From contig CATNEN010000033.1 in the NCBI GenBank assembly GCA_950097015.1, positions 868,001 through 932,000 of the forward strand: DNA of 64,000 bases, written 5' to 3'. The translations under genes were made by a program, and so were the position numbers. Shown one piece after another: positions 49,524 to 61,019 of the stretch. The first letter of the stretch is position 1. The number at the start of each line of letters is the position of its first letter. The notes beneath the pieces are model-generated. The model was not told where the DNA came from and made no database searches. It saw only the letters and a program-made list of their open reading frames with translations. The stretch is from Macrostomum hystrix (lineage: Eukaryota; Platyhelminthes; Macrostomidae).

Positions 49524-52500
49524 TCAAAAACAGTTGATATTGGACTTGTCCGACTTCTCGCCGGACGAAGCAGTTTTTTTACCGTCGCCGCCAGCTGACG
49601 CGGTTGCCGATGAAGCGGCTGCAGCCTCGCCGCCAGACGATTTTCCGCCAGCCTCCGCCGAGCTCGAAGTCGCAGCCAGCTGGTTGGCGCTGCCGGATGA
49701 GGCCACGCCGTCCGGGCAGTCCACCAGCGGTATGGCAATGTCCTGCGGCGACCAGGCCGGCAGGCGGAGGTCCAGCTTGGTGGCGAGTGTGGCTGGCAGC
49801 AGTCGGCCAGCGATGTAGTGCCTCCGACCGGTGAAATCCAATGAACACCGCTTCGGCAGCAGCAACGAGATCAGCGTGTCCGGGCGCAGATAATGCTGAC
49901 CTCCGCCTGAACCAGTCGGCGCCTTGTCCGCCTCCCAGCCTGCAAGGAATCGGCGAAGTTCAGCCCCCTTGTTGCTTCAGTCAAGTGGCTGGCATGTCCG
50001 GCCATCGATAAGTAGTGGCTGTGGCAGCCCGGAATGCAGTGGTGCAACTGCCCGGAACGGGGTGGTGGGTGCCACAACCCTAAATGGGGTGGTGTGTGCC
50101 GCAGCCAGGAATGAGGTAAGGGGTCCCACAGTCAAGAGTAAGGTGGTAGTTGCCGCAGCTTGGAATGGGGTGGTGGTGCCGCGGCTTGGAATGGGCTGGT
50201 CTGTGCCGCGGCTTGGAATGGGGTGGTGGGTGCCGCGGCTATGAATGGGTGGCACAGCCCGGAATGTGATGGTTAATTCTTTAGCCCAGAATGGGGTGGT
50301 GGGTGCCATGGCCCGGAATTGGCGGGTGCCGTTTCTGCAAGCCCAGTGGGTTGCATGAGTCAATTCGGGGTTCAAAGCGTAATAGGTTGGATGACTGGCA
50401 GTCTCCGTTTTGTTGTTTATCACTGCCCAGGCTGAGTGGCTCGTCCACAGTCTGATGTATTAGTTACTGTAGCTGCTGCCTCAGGCCTGCCCCGCTGTGC
50501 GCATTAATTATGCAGCGATTCACCAGAAGTGCATCCAGAAATCGAATCAACTATTAACGCAACCGTCAATCGCAACCGGCAATATTTGCATTCTCAGCTG
50601 TTTCTTGTATAAAAATGCATATTTTTTAGCCCCCTTGCTTTTTTCATTCACGGACGGCGCGAAACCAAAGTCTAACGAAATATACATAGGGAGGGAAAAG
50701 TCTGGGACAATTAACATTAATGTGATTGATTCTGCAAACATCCTCTAAATGTTATTTGCTTCCGATGTAATGCTTCACAGCTGCGACTTTTTCTATTTCT
50801 AAGTTGATACTTGCCCTTTGCTATCGCGCCATTTTAGAAGTCTCTCGGTGTCCAAATTCACGAAATGCAAATTCACACTGATATTTCGTCCTTCTCTCCC
50901 TGTCTCCTCTCCTCCCTTTCTCCCTCTTTCCATCTCAACTCTCCTGCCACTCTCCTCTCGTCTATCTCTTCTTTTTCCTTCGATCCTCTCCTCTCTCCTC
51001 TTCTCCATCTCTTCTCACTTTCTCTCTCATCTCCTTCCTCTCTCATCTTATCCCTAAACGTGAGCACAGCATCCCTCCCCATTCCTACCGCTGGGCACAT
51101 CGATGCTGACCACTGGCACGGCAGTCTCGGTCAGCTTCTGGAGTACATCGGCCAGATCCGGCCTCACCGGCGCCTGGAAGGTGTGCCCGAACAGGGCGTC
51201 AACAATGAGGCAGTAGCTGTGGTCCAGCACCTGCACATCGCCTGGCATGTAGCTCAGGAATGGGATGTCCATCTTCTCACACTGGCCTAGTAGGCCCCGG
51301 TAGGCAGCTTTGGCCGGCGTCTTCGGGTAGAACACCGTCAGCTTGTAGCCCTGCGGGTAGATTGAGAACTGGGGATTGTACAGCCTGAAACTGAAGGGTT
51401 GTACAGCCTGATACTGGGGGTTGTACAACCTGAAACTGGAGGGTTGTACAACCTGAAACTGGAGGGTTGTACAACCTGAAACTGGAGGGTTGTACAACCT
51501 GAAACTGGAGGGTTGTACAGCCTGAAACTGGAGGGTTGTACAGCCTGAAACTGGAGGGTTGTACAGCCTGATACTGGGGGTTGTACAGCCTGATACTGGA
51601 GGGTTGTACAGCCTGAAACTGAAGGGTTGTACAGCCTGAAACTGGAGGGTTGTACAGCCTGATACTGGGGGTTGTACAACCTGAAACTGGAGGGTTGTAC
51701 AGCCTGATACTGGGGGTTGTACAACCTGAAACTGGAGGGTTGTACAGCCTGAAACTGGAGGGTTGTACAGCCTGAAACTGAAGGGTTGTACAGCCTGAAA
51801 CTGGAGGGTTGTACAGCCTGATACTGGGGGTTGTACAACCTGAAACTGGAGGGTTGTACAGCCTGATACTGGGGGTTGTACAACCTGAAACTGGAGGGTT
51901 GTACAGCCTGATACTGGGGGTTGTACAACCTGAAACTGGAGGGTTGTACAGCCTGAAACTGGAGGGTTGTACAGCCTGAAACTGGGGGTTGTACAGCCTG
52001 AAACTGGAGGGTTGTACAGCCTGATACTGGGGGTTGTACAACCTGAAACTGGAGGGTTGTACAGCCTGATACTGGGGATTGTACAACCTGAAACTGGAGG
52101 GTTGTACAGCCTGATACTGGGGGTTGTACAACCTGAAACTGGAGGGTTGTACAGCCTGATACTGGAGGGTTGTACAGCCTGATACTGGGGGTTGTACAGC
52201 CTGATACTGGGGGTTGTACAGCCTGAAACTGGAGGGTTGTACAGCCTGAAACTGGAGGGTTGTACAGCCTGATACTGGGGGTTGTACAACCTGAAACTGG
52301 AGGGTTGTACAGCCTGAAACTGGAGGATTGTACAGCCTGAAACTGGAGGGTTGTACAGTCTGAAACTGGAGGGTTGTACAGCCTGAAACTGGAGGGTTGT
52401 ACAACCTGAAACTGGAGGGTTGTACAGCCTGAAACTGGAGGGTTGTACAGCCTGATACTGGGGGTTGTACAGCCTGAAACTGGAGGGTTGTACAACCTGA

Positions 52501-55132
52501 AACTGGAGGGTTGTACAGCCTGAAACTGGAGGGTTGTACAGCCTGAAACTGGAGGGTTGTACAGTCTGAAACTGGAGGGTTGTACAGCCTGAAACTGGAG
52601 GATTGTACAGCCTGAAACTGGAGGGTTGTACAGTCTGAAACTGGAGGATTGTACAGCCTGAAACTGGAGGGTTGTGCAGCCTTGAACTGAAAACTGAAAC
52701 ACAGCATTATTAATGTACTTCTAATATTTTGAGTGATTTTTATAAGACGACCGTTGAGAAGTGTTTCGCGGCTTGACAGCTGAGTACTTGCTCACTAGGT
52801 CGAAAATCATTCAATTTTGCTTACGACACACCCAAGATACAAGGGCTTCCGTTAATTTCTGATGAGGCAGCGAAGTTTCAAATGCCACTCAAGTGAAGGC
52901 AAAAAAGCGTGGGAGTGACGGACCCACAAGAGTTCAGTTGAGTTTCTCAGCCATAGAATCGATTGCTCAGTGAGAATTTCTCATCGATCGGTAGCAGCAG
53001 AAACTCTTGCTGCTCGAATCTCTCCTAGGAGCAAGCGAAGCAGTGCTGTGGAAATGCAGAAAATTCGCAAAAGCGAAGCCGGGACTGCAGCGGCATCCTT
53101 GTCCCGGCTGCCAGGAAACAGTAAATATTGCATTAGTCATTTCGACAAGCGACACGCTGCAGTTCCCGCCGCTGCTCCAAGTTGGACTGAGGGGGGAATG
53201 AGGACTCCAGGACGCGAGCCGAATTCCCTTAGGGATTTCAGCTTTCACTTCTTTGGTGGCGCGAGAGGTGAGCTGGCCCCGGCCCGCCTCATCCCCGCCT
53301 CTACTGGACTAAATAGGCGGAACTGAGAGCTGCGCGTAACCTGACCCGCTCCTCTTTCCCGTCTTCTGATTCTTCTACTTATTCCTATTTGCTCTTTTTA
53401 TTTTCCAGACTCCTGTCGTATCCCCTGTCTTTCCAGCTGGCCAAGTCGCAGAGATAAGTATTCTGAGGTCACGTGATGCATACGGTGCTGCTGCTGCTGC
53501 TGCTGCTGCTCCAGTATCGGAGATTCCATCCTTCGGGGGAGGCCGCACTTTTAGTTAATTCTCTCTTCCTCTCCGGCCAGTGACTTATTGAGGGCCTATT
53601 GATAGTAGAGATGGCCTATCGAACGGATGAGAACTGGAGACAGCGGCAGGTACCCCGGGTTTGAACTAGTTCAGGTTTTTTAGTATCCTCGAACCACTCA
53701 GTAATACTGCTCTACTATACTCGTATGTCTCTCTTTCACTGTTATTTTCCAGGTTAATGGCTTCAAGCAATATTTTACTTGGAGCAACTGAAAATTCGTG
53801 CAAGAAATGAACCCTCGAGTATACTAGTCTAAATATCCTCATTTTTGTGATTGCCCACTGGTGCGTCAATTCTGGGGTTTAACCTATCGAAACCTAATCT
53901 TTGGGAATTTATGGCTGCGGACACTTAACATGAAGTTATGGAGGTCAGGAGACGCTGACTAACTTGAAGCCTGGACAGTATTTAGGGACAGCAGCCAATC
54001 AGCAAAGATCAGGGGGGCAGAGAGCAGCCGATCATTAAAATTTAGGGGTGGGCAGACAGGAGCCAATCATGAAGATTGGGGGGATAGAGAGCAGCCAATC
54101 ATGAATCGCCAATCAGGAGAAGGCAGAACAATCAGTGTGTGGCAGCCGGCCACTCACGAACAGTTTGAGGTATCTGGCGCAGACCAGACCGAAGCCGCCA
54201 TTGTTGCCTGGCCCGCAGCAAACTAGGAGGGCGCCGTCCCGCTGAAGCGACTCCCTGGGATAGATGCGGGCGAAGGCGAGGGCCGCGCTTAGTCCACAGT
54301 GCTCAAGCAGCTGGTCGAGGCTCAGCGAGTACTCAGTGAGGAGCTCCGATTCAATGTGCTGTGCTTGCTGGCGCCTGAGGGAGATCGAAGGTCAAAGGGA
54401 TTAAAATGGACAAACGGTTGACAAGGCTCACAGTTTTGAGATCCGCGCTTAAAATGGGATTTTTTCTCTAATTACTTAGAACCCAAATTTTAGACCCCAC
54501 CTCCTGATCCTCAGGCTGGGCTGCTCCCCTCACGTCCTGATCCTCAGGCTGGGCTGCTCCCCTCACCTCCTGATCTTCTGGCTGGGCTGCTACCCCACCT
54601 CCTGATCTTCAGGCTGGGCTGCTCCCCTCACCTCCTGATCCTCAGGCTGGGCTGCTAACCTCACCTCCTGATCCTCAGGCTGGGCTGCTCCCCTCACCTC
54701 CTGATCTTCAGGCTGGGCTGCTACCCTCACCTCCTGACCTTCAGGCTGTGCTGCTCCCCTCACCTCCTGATCTTCAGGCTGGGCTGTTCCCCTCACCTCC
54801 TGATCTTCAGGCTGGGCTGCTCCCCCTCACTCCTGCTGCTATCAGACAAGCTGAGCTCACGTGACAAACGAGCATTTCTGCGTCAGGTCCTCGGCCTCCT
54901 TCTTGGCGGCCTTCTGTGATTTCTTCCTGAAGCTGAATCGAAACCTGCCGCTGGCGGTCCGGCTGTGCCCGTCCTGGTTCGGCGAGTGCTGGTCCTTGCG
55001 ACCACCAGTAGCCGGCAGGCTGGCGAACGGCAACGCGGCGTCCCCGGCACCGACGGCGGGCTGAGACGCAGCGTTGGCCGCCGCAGTGCCGACGGAAGCG
55101 GCGACGTCCTTGGTTGCCTCTGGTTCGGCCAT
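49524..55132 (-). CDS. NAXE: NAD(P)H-hydrate epimerase (NAXE / AIBP, YjeF_N domain)
   Basis: Four minus-strand exons, 54861-55132 (ATG), 54158-54374, 51089-51350 and 49524-49939 (TGA), with GT-AG introns and exact phases; 388 residues. NAXE converts R-NAD(P)HX to the S form for the dehydratase NAXD. Residues about 1-85 are a basic, Ala-rich leader without a clear mitochondrial presequence. The domain starts at FVTRQQAQHIESELLTEYSL, continues with CCGPGNNGGFGLVCARYLKL, YKLTVFYPKTPAKAAYRGLL and CEKMDIPFL. The catalytic-site motifs VDALFG and VVSIDVPSGWE follow, then LDFTGRRHYIAGRLLPATL. The usual GNNGGDG loop reads GNNGGFG here (Phe codon at 54191-54193). A Ser/Ala/Gly-rich extension of about 70 residues follows the domain, unlike vertebrate NAXE. 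All introns carry tandem repeats. Confidence 0.95.
50020..50330 (+). repeat. Degenerate ~25-bp repeat, NAXE intron 3
   Basis: About a dozen imperfect copies around GGAATGGGGTGGTGGGTGCC with GCAGC / GCGGCTT variants. Confidence 0.85.
50880..51055 (+). repeat. Pyrimidine-rich tract, NAXE intron 3
   Basis: CTCTCCTC-type low-complexity sequence. It lies just inside the intron from exon 3, whose donor is at 51081-51088 on the minus strand. Confidence 0.8.
51358..52685 (-). repeat. 22/23-bp minisatellite, ~58 copies, NAXE intron 2
   Basis: On the minus strand the unit contains CCAGTTTCAGGCTGTACAAC, with ATCAGG and CAGGTTG variants and 22- or 23-bp lengths. It reaches within about 10 bp of the exon 3 acceptor (exon edge 51350). 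All minus-strand frames are open over more than 1.2 kb, which explains very long open frames. Confidence 0.98.
52690..53985. other. Unique part of NAXE intron 2
   Basis: Contains a (CTG)n microsatellite at 53490-53513. Open frames at 52970-53326 lack similarity. No nested gene supported. Confidence 0.45.
53990..54118 (+). repeat. Degenerate repeat with CCAAT motifs, NAXE intron 2
   Basis: CCAATCA occurs at 53995, 54063, 54095 and 54109 within a loosely repeated AGCAGCCAATCA...GAT context of about 35-50 bp. Confidence 0.6.
54492..54832 (-). repeat. 33-bp minisatellite, ~10 copies, NAXE intron 1
   Basis: The plus-strand unit contains CACCTCCTGATCTTCAGGCT then GGGCTGCTCCCCT. The unit length is a multiple of three, giving an open Gln/Glu/Ala-rich frame on the minus strand between NAXE exons 1 and 2. 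Confidence 0.96.
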
Positions 55133-56349
55133 GCTGTCGTCAGGCTGACAGAGCGGGATATAGAATGTCAGTTACCATCGCATAGCAACGAAGGGATCTA
55201 ACTTGGACTCGGGAAGGTTTCCCTGTCGCATAGCAACGAGAGGATTTACCTTGGCAAACGGTTAGGCTATCTCTCGCAAAGCAAGGGATTTCCTTGTATA
55301 TTGAAGTGCGTCAGTTTATTCAGTTGTGAATTGAGTACGAGCATTAATTAGGGCAGCTAGTTCCCTGGTCCACGAACTGAACACCGGGATTATAATTGTA
55401 GTTTTCGCTTTCGCTTCCTGCTTATGGCAAAAACCATGAGTGTTGTCATCAGAAAAAGTCTGTGCCAGCCAGTGTCATGCTTTCGTAACTGTATCCCTGT
55501 TTTAATTCTTCCTTTCGTCGACCCTACTTCGACTTTAGTTTACGATTGGTTTCGCTTTAAAAATGCAAACATACGAGGGTCAGTATTTGGGCTACCGCTT
55601 GAAAAAAATCTATTTTGAAAGTTTATAAAGACTTCTTTTAAAGTAAATGCTGCACATTTTTTAATTTCTGTATGAAACGGATGAGGAAATTTCTTCAGGA
55701 TAAATGGCCTTTGAGTAGCGGCTCTTAACTCCCAACTGCTTGGGACAGCAATAGACTGGGCGGCCCAGGAAGCCAGCGAGAGGGCGGAGAGACCGAGAAA
55801 TTGGGATCTGGGAATGGATCCCCATTGCACACTGAAGGTCTGCTGGGGGAAAGGGGTGGCCGTTTTGAAACGGAGGCATTCGGTAACATTCTGCTAAGCC
55901 AAATTTGCATGCGACCGCTACTAGAAAGGATTGACAGAGCCGGCAAAGGGAGACGGAGAGGAGGAAGGCGATCATCTTCTCCTGGTTTCTAGGAATTCAG
56001 GAGCAGAAATTAGGCTGCAAACTGGGTCCCGCCCTCAAACCCCAGCATTTCTTGAGCTGATTCTAGCCAGGGGGCGGGCGGGAACAGGAAGAGCCAAGAC
56101 CGGCTCCCTCTTGATTAATAATTCAAAGGCGCAGCCACTTTGACTCCTGCTTTCTGCGATGTTTTCGAAGCAGAGGACTTCAAGACGTTTTCCCAACATT
56201 TCAAACTGATACCAGGTCAAAGGCTTTCAGCAACATTCAGACTATATTGTGTTGAAGCTCTTCATTTCTCAACGGATCTGCCATGTCAATTGAAACTCTT
56301 TTTAAACTCCTGTCAGCGGCTCCTTGTCCGAAATTGAGTTTATTGATCT
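55133..56349. other. NAXE upstream region, no other gene supported
   Basis: Holds the presumed NAXE promoter (minus strand). A loose repeat (CGCATAGCAACGA) occurs at about 55177 and 55227. Open frames at 55540-56143 on both strands show no domain. Confidence 0.45.
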
Positions 56350-56965
56350 GATCCCAGATCGTAGATCCCAGATCGTAGATCCCAGATCGTAGATCCCAGA
56401 TCGTAGATCCCAGATCGTAGATCCCAGATCGTAGATCCCAGATCGTAGATCCCAGATCGTAGATCCCAGATCGTAGATCCCAGATCGTAGATCCCAGATC
56501 GTAGATCCCAGATCGTAGATCCCAGATCGTAGATCCCAGATCGTAGATCCCAGATCGTAGATCCCAGATCGTAGATCCCAGATCGTAGATCCCAGATCGT
56601 AGATCCCAGATCGTAGATCCCAGATCGTAGATCCCAGATCGTAGATCCCAGATCGTAGATCCCAGATCGTAGATCCCAGATCGTAGATCCCAGATCGTAG
56701 ATCCCAGATCGTAGATCCCAGATCGTAGATCCCAGATCGTAGATCCCAGATCGTAGATCCCAGATCGTAGATCCCAGATCGTAGATCCCAGATCGTAGAT
56801 CCCAGATCGTAGATCCCAGATCGTAGATCCCAGATCGTAGATCCCAGATCGTAGATCCCAGATCGTAGATCCCAGATCGTAGATCCCAGATCGTAGATCC
56901 CAGATCGTAGATCCCAGATCGTAGATCCCAGATCGTAGATCCCAGATCGTAGATCCCAGATCGTA
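56350..56965 (+). repeat. 14-bp perfect minisatellite, 44 copies
   Basis: Unit GATCCCAGATCGTA repeated 44 times (616 bp) with no variant seen. Every unit has two GATC sites. The complete homogeneity contrasts with the other arrays and implies very recent expansion or assembly collapse. Confidence 0.98.
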
Positions 56966-58084
56966 GCAGCATTGCTCGCTTGCAGCATTCACATATATTT
57001 TCCCAAATCCCAAACTGACTCTTCACATACATTTACAATTGGTTTCTCGCTCTTCTGATCCTAATTCAATTTCCTCCCATATAAGTCGGCACCGATGTTG
57101 ATGGTGCTTATTATCTCAGTGGCACAAGTCTACCCTTCTATGCCAGCAATCACCCAAACCTGTCTAAATTGACCATTTACTTAGCCAAGCAGAACACTGC
57201 TGGCAGCTGGCATGTCATTGGCCAAATGTACTGATTGATTGGCACAAAAAGGCTGCCAATTGGCCTAACTGTATTGTCGATGGTACAGCAGTCGGGCCTT
57301 AGAGAACGAAACCTTTGAGAGAAGATTAGGATCAGGAATTAGCCTACTTATACTATTGGCAAACACTCATAGACTGTGTACTTTTGTTTGCTAATTGGTC
57401 GGGGCAATGAGCACATCTTGACCTGCAACTATCTGTGCGGATAGCGCTGGCCTGGGCATACTAATCAGTTAATTTCCCTAATCAGCAGATGGGATAATGA
57501 CAGGTGATGCGCGAGTGTCTTTGTAAAGAAGTAATAAGGAAATCGGTTCGCACTGTAAAATGAGTGAAAGGCGGTTGTTAAATAATAAAGCATTTCTTAT
57601 GCTTTCTTATAATGTGGGGAAGGATTTGAGGGGAGAGGAAAGAGGGGAGAGGAAAAATGAGAGAGGAAAGAGGGGAGAGGAAATAGGGGAGAGGACAGGG
57701 ATTAAAAATGAAAAAAATGGGGACTAGAAAGCTTCCTGTCTGGCACTTCTATCCCAGGGGCGGCTTAGATACAATCTTGTCAGCTTAGCGAAGCTGCTCA
57801 TATTTGTCCTCACCCCAGCTAGAGAACAAGCAACAAAACGCAACAAGCAGAGCGCTTCGATTTTTATCGCAATCCTAAGGTGGGATCTGGGAATTGGATT
57901 AACCTGAGGGATCGCTCTTATCGCCGAGGAAGTGATGGCCAGATTTTCACACAGCTGCTTCTAACCCAGTGTGCGTGCCGACTTCCCATCCCTTAAAAAT
58001 TGCCTACAACTTTCGTGAGCTGCCTGAGAACTGCTTTATCAGCCATTGCCACAGCCTCACATCCTAGCTCCACCGACTTCTCCT
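56966..58084. other. Unique sequence, no gene supported
   Basis: Includes a purine-rich GGGGAGAGGAAA patch at 57615-57700. No exon or RNA gene was recognised. Confidence 0.45.
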
Positions 58085-58935
58085 CGCCCCTCTCTCTCTC
58101 CCTCTCTATCTCTCTCCCTCATTCTCTCCCTCTTTCTCTCCCTCTCCTTCTCCCTCTGTCTCTCCCTCATTCTCTCCCTCTGTCTCTCCCTCATTCTCTC
58201 CCTCTGTCTCTCCCTCTGTCTCTCCCTCTCCTTCTCCCTCTGTCTCTCGCTCATTCTCTCCCTCTGTCTCTCCCTCATTCTCTCCCTCTGTCTCTCCCTC
58301 TCCATCTCCCTCTGTCTCTCCCTCTCCTTCTCCCTCTGTTTCTCCCTCATTCTCTCCCTCTGTCTCTCCCTCTGTCTCTCCCTCTGTCTCTCCCTCTCCT
58401 TCTCCCTCTGTCTCTCCCTCATTCTCTCCCTCTGTCTCTCCCTCTCCTTCTCCCTCTGTCTCTCCCTCATTCTCTCCCTCTGTCTCTCCCTCTGTCTCTC
58501 CCTCTGTCTCTCCCTCTCCTTCTCCCTCTGTCTCTCCCTCATTCTCTCCCTCTGTCTCTCCCTCTCCTTCTCCCTCTGTCTCTCCCTCATTCTCTCCCTC
58601 TGTCTCTCCCTCATTCTCTCCCTCTGTCTCTCCCTCTCCTTCTCCCTCTGTCTCTCCCTCATTCTCTCCCTCTGTCTCTCCCTCTCCTTCTCCCTCTGTC
58701 TCTCCCTCATTCTCTCCCTCTGTCTCTCCCTCATTCTCTCCCTCTGTCTCTCCCTCTCCTTCTCCCTCTGTCTCTCCCTCTCCTTCTCCCTCTGTCTCTC
58801 CCTCTCCTTCTCCCTCTGTCTCTCCCTCTGTCTCTCCCTCTGTCTCTCCCTCTCCTTCTCCCTCTGTCTCTCCCTCTCCTTCTCCCTCTGTCTCTCCCTC
58901 ATTCTCTCCCTCTGTCTCTCCCTCTCCTTCTCTCC
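58085..58935 (+). repeat. Pyrimidine-rich 12-bp-based minisatellite, ~70 units
   Basis: Units of CTCCCTCTGTCT, CTCCCTCATTCT and CTCCCTCTCCTT combine into higher-order blocks of 48-108 bp. The strand is almost entirely C/T with periodic G or A. Long Leu/Ser/Pro and Arg/Glu frames are artefacts. Confidence 0.97.
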
Positions 58936-59015
58936 AGCCGCAGCCACAGAACAGTCAGCAATCATCGAATCCCAGCCGCAGCCACAGAACAGTCAGCAAT
59001 CATCGAATCCCGCCT
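58936..59015 (+). repeat. ~39-bp direct duplication
   Basis: CAGCCGCAGCCACAGAACAG followed by TCAGCAATCATCGAATCCC occurs twice in tandem at the end of the pyrimidine array. Confidence 0.92.
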
Positions 59016-60184
59016 TGGGAGGGAATTAAGCCGAATCGCTCCAAATTGAGATCTCGTGTTGCAGCTCGATTTAGAGAGAGAGACAGTAACTTGCTGTAAA
59101 TCGAAATTTTCTCATTCTCTACCAAGAAGAGTTGTATTACTGGCCCCTCTACCGTTCTGTCGCCCGGTACTCTGGCAAGCGTCTGGTATTTTGAGGGAAA
59201 AAAGGCCTCACTAGCAGCATTTCAGTTCGGACCGCGGAGAAGGCGGGTGGCGCTGATGAAACCCCTGAGAGTTCGGCGGGCTTCAGTTCCAATGGGCGAG
59301 GGTAGAATGAGCGAGAGGAGAAAACTGACAGACAGTTTGAGCAGGGTCTTTGGTCACGCGGAGTCGTGGGCTACAAAATCAAGTAAGAGCTGGGAGTGAC
59401 ATTGCACTTTGCTGGCTGAAAACTTTTCCCATTGGGAATTCGACTTTAACTGCTAGCGGGGAAAATTTGTCCCAAGAGTCTGACCCAGTATCTCCCAATC
59501 CATTTTGCGAGGGAACTAAATTTATAATAAAAACTCACCTTTTAGAGATCGAAGTGATTCGGCGTGGCAACTGGAAGAAATCTTGTTTTGTTTTATTCTA
59601 ACCACACAGGGGCGGATAAGAATTGGCAAAGCTTGGGAACTCACAGCAAACACAGCGACAGAAGGTACAGCAGCTGAGGATATAGAAGCAGAGCACAGGG
59701 CACAGGGGAAGGAGGACAGAAGTCCTTCACCCCAATGGCACCCGCACTGAGATAAGGCGAGGGTAGCCGGCAGAAACAGGCCCACCAGTCAGCTGCTTGT
59801 AAACCAACCCCACTACATTTGCAGGCGGCCAATCCCTGGATCCGCTATAATGTTATTCCCAAAAAATTCCAGCACGACTGTGCCCCCCTGTTGTCTGTCT
59901 GTAGGCGCCTATCCAATTCCTTCCCAGTTCATTCTCCTCTGTCCCTTCATAGCTACCAGTTTTGCTGCTTTTCTAGTTTGAAGCCACGGAGCTCAGAGTG
60001 AATGGAAAACTAGGCATGAGGCTGTGGTTGGTCCATAGACAAAGGGAATATGCTCAAGGGGGGAGAGTTAGAATGGGGAATATTTGCGATGCAACTTTTC
60101 CCAATCTCCCATGGAATTGGTAAGGGGTATGAAAAAGTTCTATATTGACTATAACTCTAGGCCTAAATTAGTTTCCTGATCACC
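59016..60184. other. Unique sequence, no gene supported
   Basis: Short open frames on both strands without domains or paired splice sites. Confidence 0.45.
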
Positions 60185-60540
60185 TGAAAATTTACCCTGA
60201 ACTCATCCTTCGTCACCTGAACTCTTCCTGATCATCGCCTGAACTCTTCCTGATCATCGCCTGAACTCTTCCTGATCTTCGCCTGAATTCTTCCTGTTCG
60301 TCACCTGAACTCTTTCTGATCGTTGCCTGAACTCTTCGTGATCGTCGCCTGAACTCTTCCTGATCGTCGCCTGAACTCTTTCTTATCGTAACCTGAACTC
60401 TTCCTGATCGTTGCCTGAACTCTTCCTGATCGTCGCCTGAACTCTTCCTGATCGTTGCCTGAACTCTTCCTGATCGTCGCCTGAACTCTTCCTGATCGTT
60501 GCCTGAACTATTCCTGATCGTTGCCTGAACTATTCCTTCG
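60185..60540 (+). repeat. ~22-bp minisatellite, ~15 copies
   Basis: Unit CCTGAACTCTTCCTGATCGT plus CG or TG; degenerate copies continue to about 60650 (CACCTGAAC). Confidence 0.95.
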
Positions 60541-61019
60541 TCACCTTAGATTTCATCCTGTACTTTCATTCTGAAATCTTCATTTATCACCTGAACTTTC
60601 ACCCTGAATTATTAATTTGTCACCTGAACATTTATTCTGAAATCTTCATTTGTTCCCCTGAGCTGAGCTGAATGAGCAGTTGGACAACTACAAGCTTAGA
60701 CTCAAGCCCGGCTGCTTAAATATTTTCATTCAACTAGCTGGTCTACTCAAAATACTCAAACTGGCCCGGGAGCGCGAGAAACGGCATTGCAGGGGGGCTT
60801 TCTCTGCTGAACAAGCCGGATTAAAGACAGCAGCGAAAGAGTGATAGCGAGAAATGGAAAGCAGGGGAAAACCATGGGAGAATTCGGTAGAGGATAATCG
60901 CAGCTGCGGGCTTCCATGGGATTAGGCTTTGAGCAGCCCTCGCGGGCTTCGCTAAAGTTCAGCTTGAGCACAGAAAGGCTAGATTCATTTTAATCATGTT
61001 CCTACAATTCAAAATCTTG

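Noticed and set aside
51054-52707. Minus-strand open frames of 411-476 residues (SGCTTLQFQAVQ-type repeats)
   Set aside because: They are the NAXE intron 2 minisatellite, open in every frame; the only real coding part is exon 3 (51089-51350).
54590-54796. 68-residue minus-strand frame (Glu/Gln/Ala repeats) between NAXE exons 1 and 2
   Set aside because: It is the 33-bp intronic minisatellite; exon 1 joins exon 2 in frame without it and the family has no such insertion.
56237-57032. Three overlapping frames of SGIYDLGSTIWDLR repeats
   Set aside because: The 14-bp perfect array reads the same peptide in all three frames because 14 is not a multiple of 3; no sign of coding.
58000-59049. Open frames of 300-350 residues on both strands (LSLPLS and RERQRE repeats)
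   Set aside because: Products of the pyrimidine-rich 12-bp array; both strands are open, with no start context or splice sites.
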